Shown in pieces: positions 49,361 through 59,754 of a stretch of DNA of 64,000 bases. Below the pieces are notes generated by a model that was not told the origin of the DNA, made no database searches, and was given only the letters and a program-made list of their open reading frames with translations. The stretch's first letter is position 1. The number at the start of each line of letters is the position of its first letter. Both the position numbers and the translations under genes were made by a program. Source of the stretch: Apostichopus japonicus. Lineage: Eukaryota > Echinodermata > Holothuroidea > Aspidochirotida > Stichopodidae. Location: assembly GCF_037975245.1 (NCBI RefSeq), contig NC_092565.1, forward strand, positions 13,733,499 to 13,797,498, written 5' to 3'.

Positions 49361-50207
49361 CTGAAATTCAAAGAGTAGACAACATCCTCGTTGGTAACAT
49401 TATAACACTTCTATTCATAGTCTCTCTGCCATTAAGGATGAGGAATTAAAAATTCATGCCTTTTGCCACCGCGGTCCTGGCACCAGCTGCAAGGAGCATG
49501 TGGCATGAGTGCTAAATGCCTCGTTCTGTTGGATGCAGGTGTGACCTCAATTTTTCATTTCTGGGTAATATGGTTACGGAAACTTCACCGGCAGACACTC
49601 TTTGGGACATCTATCAAAGATGTCAGAATGACAGAACATATAACATAGCACTAAGAAGACGCATAACATAACACAAAGAGGACATTGAATAGTGATACTA
49701 AGGAGGAGAGATTTAAGAATGTTTAAAGTTCTCACAGCAAATTTTTTGAGGCTTGCTAAGGGTCTGCTGTGTGTAAAATGATCCTGGGTGGGAAGGGGTC
49801 GGGGGCGTGAGGAAATATACACCCATCCGCTTCAACCTACCATAAAAATACAAAAGTAGTAAATAGCACAACTTAAAAAACTTTCTTGGGTGAACCCTCC
49901 CTACATGTGGAAATGGCTCCCTAAATGGGTAGTCCGCTCCCTACAAGGGGAGAACCCTACCTACGTGGGGAGTCCGCTTCAACGAATCCAGGGCAACACC
50001 CACTGATACACTTTTACATTATCTTTTTTTTTTACCACTTTTTCTATAACATACCAGATACATCATTCACTCCTCGGAACACCGAATTAGGGAAAGGCGA
50101 AAAAATGGGAAAGAAGTGAGAGGAAGGAGAAAGTGGTGACAAATAACAAAAATAAAACAATCAATAAGAAATAACAGTGTATAACGTCATCAACGTACAG
50201 TTTAAAC

Positions 50208-50309
50208 CTTCTTCTTGTACTCCTTATGATCTTGTCCCTGTCTTGCAAACTGTTGTGGATCAGTGATAGCAACTGCATCACCACTCTTGGGGTCCTTGTC
50301 ACCTACCCA
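50208..50309 (-). CDS. Exon of unidentified gene (34 codons, phase 0-0)
   Basis: Acceptor ACATTTTTCACAG, 34 codons (WVGDKDPKSGDAVAITDPQQ, then a charged end HKEYKKK). The donor would be AAG|GTTTAA, a weak variant. If that donor is not used, the frame ends at once with V and TAA, making this a terminal exon. The phase agrees with the exon at 49268-49360, which favours an internal exon. Confidence 0.5.
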
Positions 50310-50399
50310 CTGTGAAAAATGTAACCAGAGAGAAGAGTTGTGGATGACACATAATCACTGGGTTTCCATTTGGCCTGTTTCCTACAAGATTTCTAACCG

Positions 50400-50968
50400 C
50401 AGGAGCGTAGCCAGGGGGCGAAGGGGGAGACCGCCCCCCCTCGATTTTTTTTTTTTTTATGATATCGAAGTTTTATAGTAGCTGTTATAAGAGGTTTTAA
50501 TATTTGTTCACCAATAAATTAACTGTGTCTGAATTTTCGAAAATTCCCAGACCAACATTCTTCATCATACTTCCCTCTACTCGTGCAATTTTGACCGGTC
50601 TGTTAGGGGTTGAAGGTTTTTTTTCTATATTGGTTGTCCATAGATGATATTTTGTGCAACATTATGGGCATGTTTGAAGTGAATTTGTTTATTCAAATTC
50701 TGAACAAATAATGGGCTTTAAAACCTCGAAAAGTGGGGCTGACGGATATTGTGGGCCGTTACGTAGTATTACCTACAAAAGCAGTGTTCATCTGGTTGGT
50801 CATTTTCAAGCCTGAGAAGTGCCATTTTCGGTGATCTGGGGGCTATCAAAACCAGAAATTTTCTTGTACGCTGCGTGCAACCGATGGTGGTGCTCCGCTT
50901 AGATAGTAATATACAAAATATCACAAAGCGCGAGAACAATTTGGGGGATGAAAGTTGCTACGCGCCTG
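50400..50968. mobile_element. Candidate hAT-like MITE
   Basis: Ends CAGGAGCGTAGCCAGG (left) and CAGGCGCGTAGCAAC (right, other strand), with CAG termini as in hAT elements. C-rich left part and T-rich interior. It contains GGTGGTGCTCCGCTTAGATAG near 50887, shared with 25456-25817. The 8-bp flanks do not match, so no target duplication is shown. It lies in the intron between the exons at 50208 and 51354. Confidence 0.45.
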
Positions 50969-51353
50969 CACCCAAGCAAATGTACCCCATCAATATTTGA
51001 AACAAATCACCGCCCCGGATCACATTGTCCAGAATGGTGACAATCCCGCTTCCCCCTCCCCCCCAACAACCCTTCTATCCCAGTTCTCCCTCTGAAAAGA
51101 TCAAACATTCGCTAAATAAATAGCAAACAAACAAAGGATGACTAACTTCTGATAATTCCATCTGTAGGACATTTTAGATCTAGATTTTTTGTTTCTGGAA
51201 AGTGCTAAAATCAAAACATTTTCATCACCTTGGCAAGTGCCTCTTCGATGTCTTGAATTGTCAAAGTCCCCAAATTGCCCAAAATTAAGGATTGTGTCGG
51301 GTGATTCTGTCAAACGAATTATGTGCCTACCACCAATTACATGTCACTACTAC

Positions 51354-51645
51354 TCAGGTGTATCTTCGTCTTGTAGCCCTCGTCTTCCCCTTTCTCTCCC
51401 CAGTTGGCGTACTTTTGAGCTACCTCCACCTTGGAGTATGTGTTTGGCGTGTTCAGCCATTTCGTCTTCTCCTCTGCCTGCCTCCTGTTCAACATCTTGA
51501 TCGGTGACTCGTATCTGCTCTTCTCAAATTCGTTGTCGTAGATGTAGATGAAGTTGGTGGAGGCTGCTGGGTAGGCGACGTCGCTCTTGGGCTTCAGTTC
51601 GTGTCTCACAAACGGCTGGCCGTACACGTTGCCTGTTATGTAACC
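51354..51645 (-). CDS. Exon of unidentified gene (about 97 codons)
   Basis: Acceptor AAATTGTTACAG at 51646. Open for 97 codons: GYITGNVYGQPFVRHELKPK, then YPAASTNFIYIYDNEFEKSR, then basic and tryptophan-containing blocks (KMLNRRQAEEKTKW, QKYANWGEKGEDEGYKTK). The amino-acid mix is that of a real soluble, charged protein. It joins in phase 0 to the exon at 52481-52645. The right-hand (3') border is uncertain: a GTAGTA donor at 51353 leaves phase 1, which does not fit the next exon, so an additional exon or an earlier donor is likely. Confidence 0.6.
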
Positions 51646-52053
51646 CTGTAACAATTTAAAAAGTTCCTGGGATCAAATTTTTGTGCTGGTTGCAGATCTA
51701 AGTCACTCTTACATCTAACATCAGCAGCACAACATTCCTCCATCTTTGTCTTCTTTGCTGTTTTACTTATGAAATGATTACATATCAAGTCTTCCACAAG
51801 TATCTCTTTGAAAATCTCACACATTCGCTGTCTTTGGTGCATTCAGGACGAACTATTCCGTTTCTATGCCATTTCCATGAAATACTGCACAATTTTGGAT
51901 GCAGGTGATCTTGAAAATATTTTCAAAATGGGTGGGATGTGCGACAGATCACTTGTAGGGAGCTTCATGAAGTTCCCCAAACCGATAAAGTTTGGATTAT
52001 GTTCGATAGCGTATGAAACCATTCTGATTATTAAGTCAACAGCTTGCCAATAC

Positions 52054-52110
<57 letters not shown>
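52054..52110. repeat. (TA)n microsatellite
   Basis: About 57 bases of TA repeat with one GT interruption near 52075, inside the intron between the exons at 51354 and 52481. Confidence 0.95.
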
Positions 52111-52112
<2 letters not shown>

Positions 52113-52480
52113 AATCTAAGAGAGTATCAAGCTGTAACAATTAGAGTTTCAAGTAAGACACAAATCAAATCAAATGGTGTATCCAACCATCCTGATACGT
52201 CACAGCTGTTTACTTTGACTGAACGAAGCTACCTGCTTATCCACACTGACTTCCTACAACTCACTTCTCACTGAATTATCTCACTTAATAAAGCGTATTA
52301 GCTTGGTACACATATGATCAAAAACCTCATACGTTAACTAGCGACGCCATCGGTTGGCAATTAGCATAGTAAATGCTTGCTATGTCTGCCCAGAACTTTA
52401 AATGCAAATAAGGCTAGTTGGTCTGCTGCACAGACGTTGCAGGCCAAGTGAGTTGGAATTTTTGCATTTTGAAATCTTAC

Positions 52481-52645
52481 CATATTGTCCAAATATCTCA
52501 TCATGGCTTCGAACTCCAGTTCACTGACCTTCAGTTTGTGTCCTGTCTCACTGACCCCACCTGCGTCCTTGGCAGTCCCTTCGCCGACCTTGTCTCTGAC
52601 TTCATCCGGTAGGTGGATGACATTATCCAGGCCTACGGCATGTAT
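52481..52645 (-). CDS. Exon of unidentified gene (55 codons, phase 0-0)
   Basis: Acceptor TTCATGACAG and donor ATG|GTAAGA, with exactly 55 codons: IHAVGLDNVIHLPDEVRDK, then a glycine-rich linker, then KLKVSELEFEAMMRYLDNM. The last segment looks helical. It joins directly, in phase, to 51354-51645. Clean borders and reading frame indicate a real gene. I could not name the family. Confidence 0.65.
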
Positions 52646-53567
52646 CTGTCATGAATAATTAGCATACGGTAAAGCGTTTGAATGCAGTTTGTTGTTACAT
52701 TATCAAACACAAGTCTTACGAGCGACTCTTTAATCTCTCTTATTCCTCCTTTGTCGTTTCTTGTCGCTGACGTTGCTCTGCTGGTCCTAACACTTATACT
52801 AAGGAGATTCTTATATTTGTCATCTTGTATATGCCATCCGAGGAATACTCAACAATTTCATATAAGAGGACGACAACATCGTACATGATTTGCCGAAGAA
52901 ACCATCCGTTTGGCGTTCATGCTTCAAAAATACAAGACCCACTAAAGAGTCGTTTTTAGCTTGAATCCGGTTTGAACTTTCGTCCTTTTGATAAAACCTT
53001 TGAATCCTTCTCAATTGAAGCATTTTGTCTTCCATCTCTCTGTCAAGGGACAAAAGAGCTAAATACTGCCATTACAGAACAAACACAGAAATGCACTTCT
53101 CCTTCAACAGGCAAATATTTGAGCAACTGTCTGTCTAGGCAATAATACTTCATTCGTTCCTATCCAACAAAAAAAAATTTGTCTGTCAACAAAACTGACC
53201 AAACTTGGCTATTTGATAATTTGCTCTTTAATGAACAAAAAGATGTCAACTTCTCTATGGTGGATATAACCAATGCCTGGATTCTGCAAGGCACCTTGAT
53301 AGCAAATAGGCAAAAGCATTATGTACAATATGTATGAGGTACAATAGAAGCATTGTAACACTATCAGGAAAACGGAAGTTTGTGTTTATAAGCCTCTTCT
53401 CCAAACGATTTGATACAGAATCCTGTGGACGCCTGCGGGCGCAAGCTGAGCTCATCAAACTTACAAAGACCCTCAGGAGCATCCCAGCTTTCCTTTCATG
53501 ATGTTAGTGTCATCACATTAGTATTTATAATACGCTTTCTGGCCAAGGTGAAGTGCACAGGCGCGGC

Positions 53568-55550
53568 AGTATTTGAATATACCGCGGATGATTGAAAACT
53601 GAAGCCTTTCCGAAATCTCATCGATCATATTCATAGACTTACTGTTTTAGTATTCTGTGCTTAATACTCCCTTTTGAATAGATATTTATTCCTCTTGAAT
53701 GTTATTCAACTTTTATTAGCAGATTGAATTTGAGTTAGCAGAAATAAATGTTTCAGTTTTTGAGTCGGACTAAATTTATTCCAGTCCTTGCAGCCCGACT
53801 GAACTTTATTAACATTAGGCTGAAACTTGGAAGAAAATAAATTTTATCCCACAGCGATAGGCCTAGGCCTAAATATCCAATAATGAATGTTCAGAACTTG
53901 CTGCAGTTATCCAAGAATATGGAAAATATTGTTGACCCATCGAAGAAGACCAAGCCTCAAAAATGTGTTATTTATTGGATGAAAGATCAACAAGTTAGTA
54001 CAGAGTCGGTGATGGACAAAGAAAATGCAACTGAAAATGCAGTCTGCTTGATAAAGTGGAGAGGAAAGGGGCCGTATTCTAGAAAAATCATCAAAATAAG
54101 TGGTATGTTGACCTTTTTTCTGTTTCATTTCTATGTGTAATCATTTGAAACTTTCTGACAGTGGCACAATAACCAAGTTCAACTTCTAATTTTCTCCTGT
54201 CTTGTGCCACGATAAACAGCATATTTGCAGTTAATAAAATTAATAATCAAATTAAAATAAGACAAGGCTACATGTGTAGTATATTTCTTGTTTAGGCCTA
54301 AACTTATAGGGTTACTACAGTTAAGCTTATTCTTATGGGTGCATGGGGCAATGCCTATGTTTGGTAATTATTTGGACATTCAGTACTTGGATTTTCCTAG
54401 TTTTACCTAGTCAAACTTCACGTTCAAATCTGACGTTTCTCTTACCGTACTACAGAGATTTTACTTACCATTGAAATAGCGTTTTAAAAATGCAAAACAT
54501 TTTAAGTGTTGGGCATGCAGGGTTTAATGTGATTACATTTCTGTTTTTCATATGTGGTTATATGCAAGGAGCCAAATTTTTCATCATTTTAATAATTATT
54601 ACAGGGGGGGGGGAGGGCTAGTAAGGTTATATATAAACTTTGTGACATGTTGTAAGACATGTGTAAACATGCTTGCTTGCAAAAAAAGTGGGGTCTAAAG
54701 CCACCCATCTCTCCCCCGCGTTGTGACGTCCCTATATTATGCACTGAATATTATATATTATATTTTCTGTTTCTGGTGGGTGGTTATTGTGCCAATGTAT
54801 ATTTGTGCCCTATCATTATTAATTATTTCTATTTGTTTTGTGTTCAGAGTACATTCACAGTATGTGTGGCAGAAACCAGTGGACAGAGCCACAGCCACAA
54901 GAGATGAACAAACGGTTTGCATACAAGTGCACGAATGCTCCAAGATACATGAAATTGAAGAAGCTGTATTTTATTTTTGTTTTGTTTTGTTTTGTAATTT
55001 TATAGTTTTTGAATAAAAAAGGAGGCTTCAGAATTCTGGTGATTCTCATTATTTGTTTGGAGAGTTTTAATCAATAACTAGGACAACAAGCTGGCAAAAT
55101 TCCTAACTCTCCTTACTTGGAACTGATTAGCATACAAGTATTCAATAAGTATTTCGAGTAAGTATTCAGAAACCTGTTAAGCCTTCATAAAATAACTAAT
55201 TAGCATACAAGTATTTGAATACTAGGGAATAAGTATTCGAGTAACTATAAGTATTCATCAGAGTCGAATTATTTAAATTAGCGAATACTTGTATGTAAAT
55301 GAGCTAAGTATTCAAATAGCTATTCCAATTCTACTCGAATACCTATTTGAATACCTATTTGAATACCTAACAGGTATTCGAATACTTCACTCATTTACAT
55401 ATTTTGGCTCTGACGAAGGCTTATAGTTATTCGTATTAGTATTGGAATACTTATTTTGTACTGTGTGTTATATGGTAAATTTTCTGAATTCTAAGGAAAT
55501 CTTTGAATACTTTTTGAATACTTATCGACTATATTCGTGTTAGGTAAGGG
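53568..55550. mobile_element. Second foldback copy, carrying a 1.3-kb insert or cargo
   Basis: 53568-53726 matches 37396-37556 (ATATACCGCGGA, CTCATCGATCATATTCATAG and TTCTGTGCTTAATACTCC blocks). 55066-55550 matches 37556-38066 (GGACAACAAGCTGGC to the terminal TTACCTAACACGAATA, read inverted). Between them lie 1340 bp not in the first copy. The left terminal region of the first copy (36195-37390) is absent here. The extra 1.3 kb holds the candidate exon at 53883-54102 and a polyadenylation signal near 55012. Confidence 0.65.
53883..54102 (+). CDS. Candidate first exon within the foldback element
   Basis: Starts ATG 53883 (MNVQNLLQLSKNMENI) and runs 73 codons to a donor AGTG|GTATGT. The middle reads KCVIYWMKDQQVS, then a N/E-rich linker, then CLIKWRGKGPYSRKIIKIS. 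The two small beta-rich segments, CVIYW and CLIKW, recall domains found next to BEN domains, but the resemblance is weak. A possible second exon starts at 54848 after GTGTTCAG, with AATAAA at 55012. The two can join (phase 1) to about 45 further codons of unconvincing quality. No BEN domain is seen. Confidence 0.35.
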
Positions 55551-56740
55551 TAACTTTATCAGAAAGCAGATAATCCGCTTTGTAACGACCATTGTTTGTT
55601 ACCCAGACTCGACAAAAAAAAACACACACACACCGATTGATAAAATTGTAGGTTGACAAAACCCAGACAACCAGCTCTTGATGCTGCAGGGAGAAGAGAG
55701 GACCAAGTACTCCCATTGCTACCCATCAACACCCCCCACTTCCCCCACCACTTGAAATCCTAACCCACTAGTAAAGTGTGTTGCTGAACCTTCAAGACAT
55801 ACAAATAGAAAACTCAATTATGACTTTCATGAATGATCTCTAAGGGAAATTTTTCCCACAGTTTCAACTGGTAGCTTTTCTAAGGATTTACATTAGCCAA
55901 AAGACCCTGGTTTCCAAGGTCAATAATGAAACACATCTCACAGGTGGGTAACCTTGCCCTTGGGGTCAGACATCAAAAAGAATATTATGGGAACTTTATC
56001 GCTGAATGTCAACATTATTAGTGCACATACATGTTAGAAAGCAAACATCCCCTACTATGCCTTAATCCAAATCCATAAATCCGATTTGGAGTCGGCAAGT
56101 CGCATCAAGACTAGCAATTATTCCAGTCAAACATACTTTTTCAACCGCTGTTATTTTCTTTTCATTTCATGGAGCAGGCTTTGCTATTGCAGGTGGCTTT
56201 CTGCTGTTACTCAGAGCCTAGTTTGACTCAGGAAATAGCAAACAAAAGTTTGTACAGAAGGGGAATCTTCGGGGGTGGAGAGAGTTGAGGAGAGTGTAAT
56301 GACTACATATTCATACAGAAGTAGACTATGCTAATGGCAAAATCAAGCTCCGTGTAGGCTAGGAGATACAATCATTCCCAAGACATTAAAATTCCAAATT
56401 GATTATATTGTTTGGAAACAGTTCGAAAATTTCAGATAACTTTTCTCAGAGGAGAGGGTCATAACAAAGATTAACTCAATCCATACCATTTACTTTGTGT
56501 TTCGAGTTGACTAATCTTGTCCATATTCAACCCTAACCCCCTCCCCCCCCTTACCCCATTCCCGGCTCTTTAAAAAACAGCTTAAAAAAGGAAAACTCTG
56601 TAACTTTCATAGGTCTCCAAAATATTCTGAAATGGAGGAGAATGAACAAACTGTAACATAACCAGAAAACATTTGGCCTCACACTGCTAAGTTTTACAAG
56701 CAATCTGACCACGTTGGACCAAGTCCAGCTAATTCTTTAC
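55551..56740. other. Intronic or intergenic, no exon seen
   Basis: AT-rich, with an (A)n-(CA)n run at 55613-55635 and C-runs near 56540. No supported coding segment. Confidence 0.45.
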
Positions 56741-56930
56741 CTGTATCTCACATGCTCCTACACAGTTGAGGGCTAGGAAGTACGCCTCCTCTATGGACCC
56801 ACCACAGTAGACGATACATGGTTACGAAGAATAGGATCTTGTTTTTGGGTCCAGGGGCCCTGATGATTTGATCCTTCTGTTCCTCCTCGACCAGTATCTC
56901 CGTGTAGTCATAGTATAGAGATCTCACCAC
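56741..56930 (-). CDS. Exon-like segment of unidentified gene, with frame shift
   Basis: Ends at a good donor (GAGATACAG|GTAAAG). The last 25 codons before it read IVYCGGSIEEAYFLALNC followed by VGACEIQ, helical and TPR-like in feel. In another frame, upstream, SLYYDYTEILVEEEQK and DQIIRAPGPKNK are also protein-like. A one-base shift near 56818 separates the two, so this is either a decayed exon, a sequencing indel, or two neighbouring exons. The acceptor is not clear. Confidence 0.4.
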
Positions 56931-58061
56931 AAATCAAGGCATCTTGACTGATCAGCAATAGGCCACACTTCATAGTTGAGACCTGTCAAGATTCAAAGCA
57001 AAAAATTCAAAATCCTCCATATTCTATGACATCTTTGCTTTTAACGATTTGCTTTGGTCAACAACTTGCAGGAAGGGTAATGCTAGGCAAACATATTGAA
57101 TATTCAAAGAACATTTAAAATCCTCCATAATCTATGACATCATTGCTTTTAAGGTAGTTTTTTTTCTTCTTTTTGTTTTCTTTTATGTGGTCAGCAAATT
57201 TATAAAGTCAACCACGTATTAATCAAAACAAATCGAAATATGACAAGTCAAGCTAAAGATCTTAAAAAAAAGTGATCAAAATCCAAGTAAAGAAAAAAGG
57301 AACCTGCTCTAAGAATCATGAAAGTAATTTTAAAGGTGGATACTCACAGCAGCGGCTGCCGAAGTGTGCACATGTTAAATGCATTTAGTACCTGGTCTGG
57401 ATTTATTATTATTATTACTATTGCTTTGGCAGACTTTTAACTTTGAACACTATCTATCAATATGTAGCAACTGCTTTGAAGTTGATGAGAAAAACATCTT
57501 TTGGCCGAGAAGCATCCAACACTGGGGTTATTCCACTCATCTCCAGAAGTTATCTGTTGATCCAAAAAAATCCCTTAGTTCATTGTTGCCTTTAAATAAA
57601 ACAGTGAGTGACTTAATTATTTAGATTACACAAAAGAAGGCAAAACTATATCAAGAAAAGAATGCAAGACAATTGATCAAGTTAGCCATTAGCTAGCATT
57701 TGAAAGCAGTAGAGAAGACCAGCATATGCTGAGAAGTCTCCTTGATAATTGAAACAAACACTGTTGTTCTATAACTCTATAAACACTACCTGGCAATTGA
57801 TTGGACATTGTTTATATGTAAAGGATTGGGTGGTTAGAGAAGTCTGGTTGCGACATCCAAGGGGGGGTGGGTGGGGGGAGATATAGTATGGCAAGGGAAG
57901 GCAGAACTCAGTTTTTCTCTTTAAGCGCTGGTATTTTGTTCCCCACTAGCAAGCTCTACATCAAAAAATAGGAGGAAAAGGAAAACAAATGTGTAATAAA
58001 CAATGCTTGATAAAATCATAAACTAGCTTTTAAATGTTGGAACACTCCTTTAATGCTCAGA

Positions 58062-58318
58062 AAATATGTATGTATGTGTGTATGTATGTATGTATGTATA
58101 TGTGATCTTCCCGCAAGCAGGAACTCGCGAAAGAAGCCATGGAGTCTTATAGACTCGCAAGCTGACCGAAGCCAATCTCTCGGCACACATCCATTTAACA
58201 TCCATGTAGGGAAGTTGTTATTGAACAACACCCTTGCCAGACGACACACATTGCTGTCGGCGGGAATCGAACCGGGGATCTCATGACTGGGAGACGCCGG
58301 CGTTAACCACTAGGCTAT
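58062..58318 (-). mobile_element. tRNA-derived SINE with (CATA)n tail
   Basis: Read on the minus strand it starts TATAGCCTAGTGGTTAACGC (A box within), has GGTTCGATTCCCGCC (perfect B box) 44 bases after the start of the A box, then a 150-bp body (TGGCAAGGGTGTTGTTC, CTTCGGTCAGCTTGCGAG), and ends in ACATACATACATAC (58064-58101). The well-preserved promoter boxes suggest a young family. It lies between exons of the unidentified minus-strand gene. Confidence 0.8.
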
Positions 58319-58319
58319 A

Positions 58320-58346
58320 CACTCTTAATATATATATTAAAGAGTG
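58320..58346. repeat. Near-perfect 27-bp palindrome
   Basis: CACTCTTAATATATATATT followed by AAAGAGTG forms a near-perfect hairpin at the very 5' edge of the SINE. It may be the insertion target or an unrelated inverted repeat. Confidence 0.6.
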
Positions 58347-58960
58347 AATGGCTCCTTTAATATTAAGGAGTAGAAGGCTCTTTTAAATGCTTCTGCCATG
58401 CAACCCACAATGCATCTCATGTCAAAAATTAACCGTCTATTCTAAAAATCATGGCTATAACCGACATATGATAAAAAAAAATAAGATATAAAATCTTAAA
58501 TTTGTCCAAAATCCATAACCATCTAAAAAAATATTTGCTTTGTCAATAGATGATAGCTGAAGGGAATCAATACAGCTTATTTATTACAACTCTAAGTGTA
58601 CATATGACCAAATAATCCCAATGCCATGGAATACTATTATGTACCAATGCCAACAACAATATGTACACAACAGTTACCTTTATCGAACACATGGACACGG
58701 CCATCTTATACTACAAAAACTTGTGATAAAACTGAGGGTGCTACTGGCAAATACCGCAGAATACCTATCTAGCCTTATGCTGTCTACCAACAGAAATCAC
58801 CTACAATATAAAAATTAAATGCAAGCAAATATGAATACTTGTAACGTCTTCGTTCACATACTGAAATAATTATTCCATCTAGTACAGTAGTAGCAGGCAT
58901 ATCACATAATATAACACATGCTTGGACCTAAGATGTTTAAAAAGTAAGGAACGAACTTAC

Positions 58961-59041
58961 CTGATTGTACCTGGTCTCCATAGCTACCCTCAGCATACAC
59001 TGCAAACGTACATTTTCTGCAACACCTAACTTCACGTCAAA
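58961..59041 (-). CDS. Exon of unidentified gene (27 codons, phase 0-0)
   Basis: Acceptor GCTTTTTTTGTAG and donor CAG|GTAAGT, both strong, with exactly 27 codons: FDVKLGVAENVRLQCMLRVA then METRYNQ. This is one of the cleanest exons in the window. Its phase agrees with the other minus-strand exons down to 49268, so one gene could span 49-59 kb; two genes are equally possible. Family not recognised; the helical, alanine/arginine-rich style would suit a TPR or HEAT-like protein. Confidence 0.6.
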
Positions 59042-59268
59042 CTACAAAAAAAGCATCATATCAGTCAAAATCTTAGAAAAGTTACAAATGAAACATGTTA
59101 TTATCTCATAGAGCTTTTGATCATAAACTGACGCAGGGTAAGTTAATTAAAAATAACTGATATTTTTGGGTATATACATAAATCTTAGATTTCGTGTATA
59201 AACCACGTTGTCAATGGTCCTGACCACAAACTTTTTCAGGTTCCTTACCCGCAACTTCCTGGAGTTTT

Positions 59269-59545
59269 GAAGGCTGAAATTGCAAATAAACTAGTGCATA
59301 TCCCTACACCAGTTGGAAGGGTCACATTGCAAATAAATTAATGCATATCCCTACACTAGTTTGGAGGGCTGAAATTGCAAATAAACTAGTGCATATACCT
59401 ACACTAGTTTGGAGGGCTGAAACTGCAAATAAACTATTGCATATCCCTACACTAGTTTGGAGGGCTGAAATTGCAATTAACTAGTGCATATCCCTACACT
59501 AGTTGGAGGGCTGAAATTGCAATTAACTAGTGCATATCTCTACAT
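59269..59545 (+). repeat. 48-50 bp minisatellite
   Basis: About six copies of a unit with GGCTGAAATTGCAAATAAAC, TAGTGCATATCCCTACACTAG and TTTGGAG. Later copies lose two bases in AAATAAAC and shorten the TTTGG. Confidence 0.9.
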
Positions 59546-59754
59546 ATAAACAGACCTATCAAAAAGCCCAATCCTTGAGATCAATTTTAAGTTGGTCTGA
59601 CTTCATGAAGTCAAAAAATTGGATAACCAACCGTCAACCTGTTAACACTGTTCCTTGAGGAGCTCTTATATTTTCTACTTTCTAATGATCTACGAGGTTA
59701 AATACAGTGTGGTTTTCACTACATCATTGCAAATTGTATTATTTGAGACACTAA

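Noticed and set aside
52820-53053. Minus-strand charged frame (MEDKMLQLRRIQRFYQ)
   Set aside because: Protein-like beginning but no donor, decaying composition after 35 residues and no family; left out of the gene series.
53371-53440. Minus-strand short exon (ASTGFCIKSFGEEAYKHKLP)
   Set aside because: An acceptor CGCCCGCAG and a stop make a possible terminal exon, but the pyrimidine tract is poor and nothing upstream joins it.
57349-57395. Possible small exon before GTGAGT on the minus strand
   Set aside because: Good donor, but the 44-nt segment does not keep phase with its neighbours and is too short to judge.
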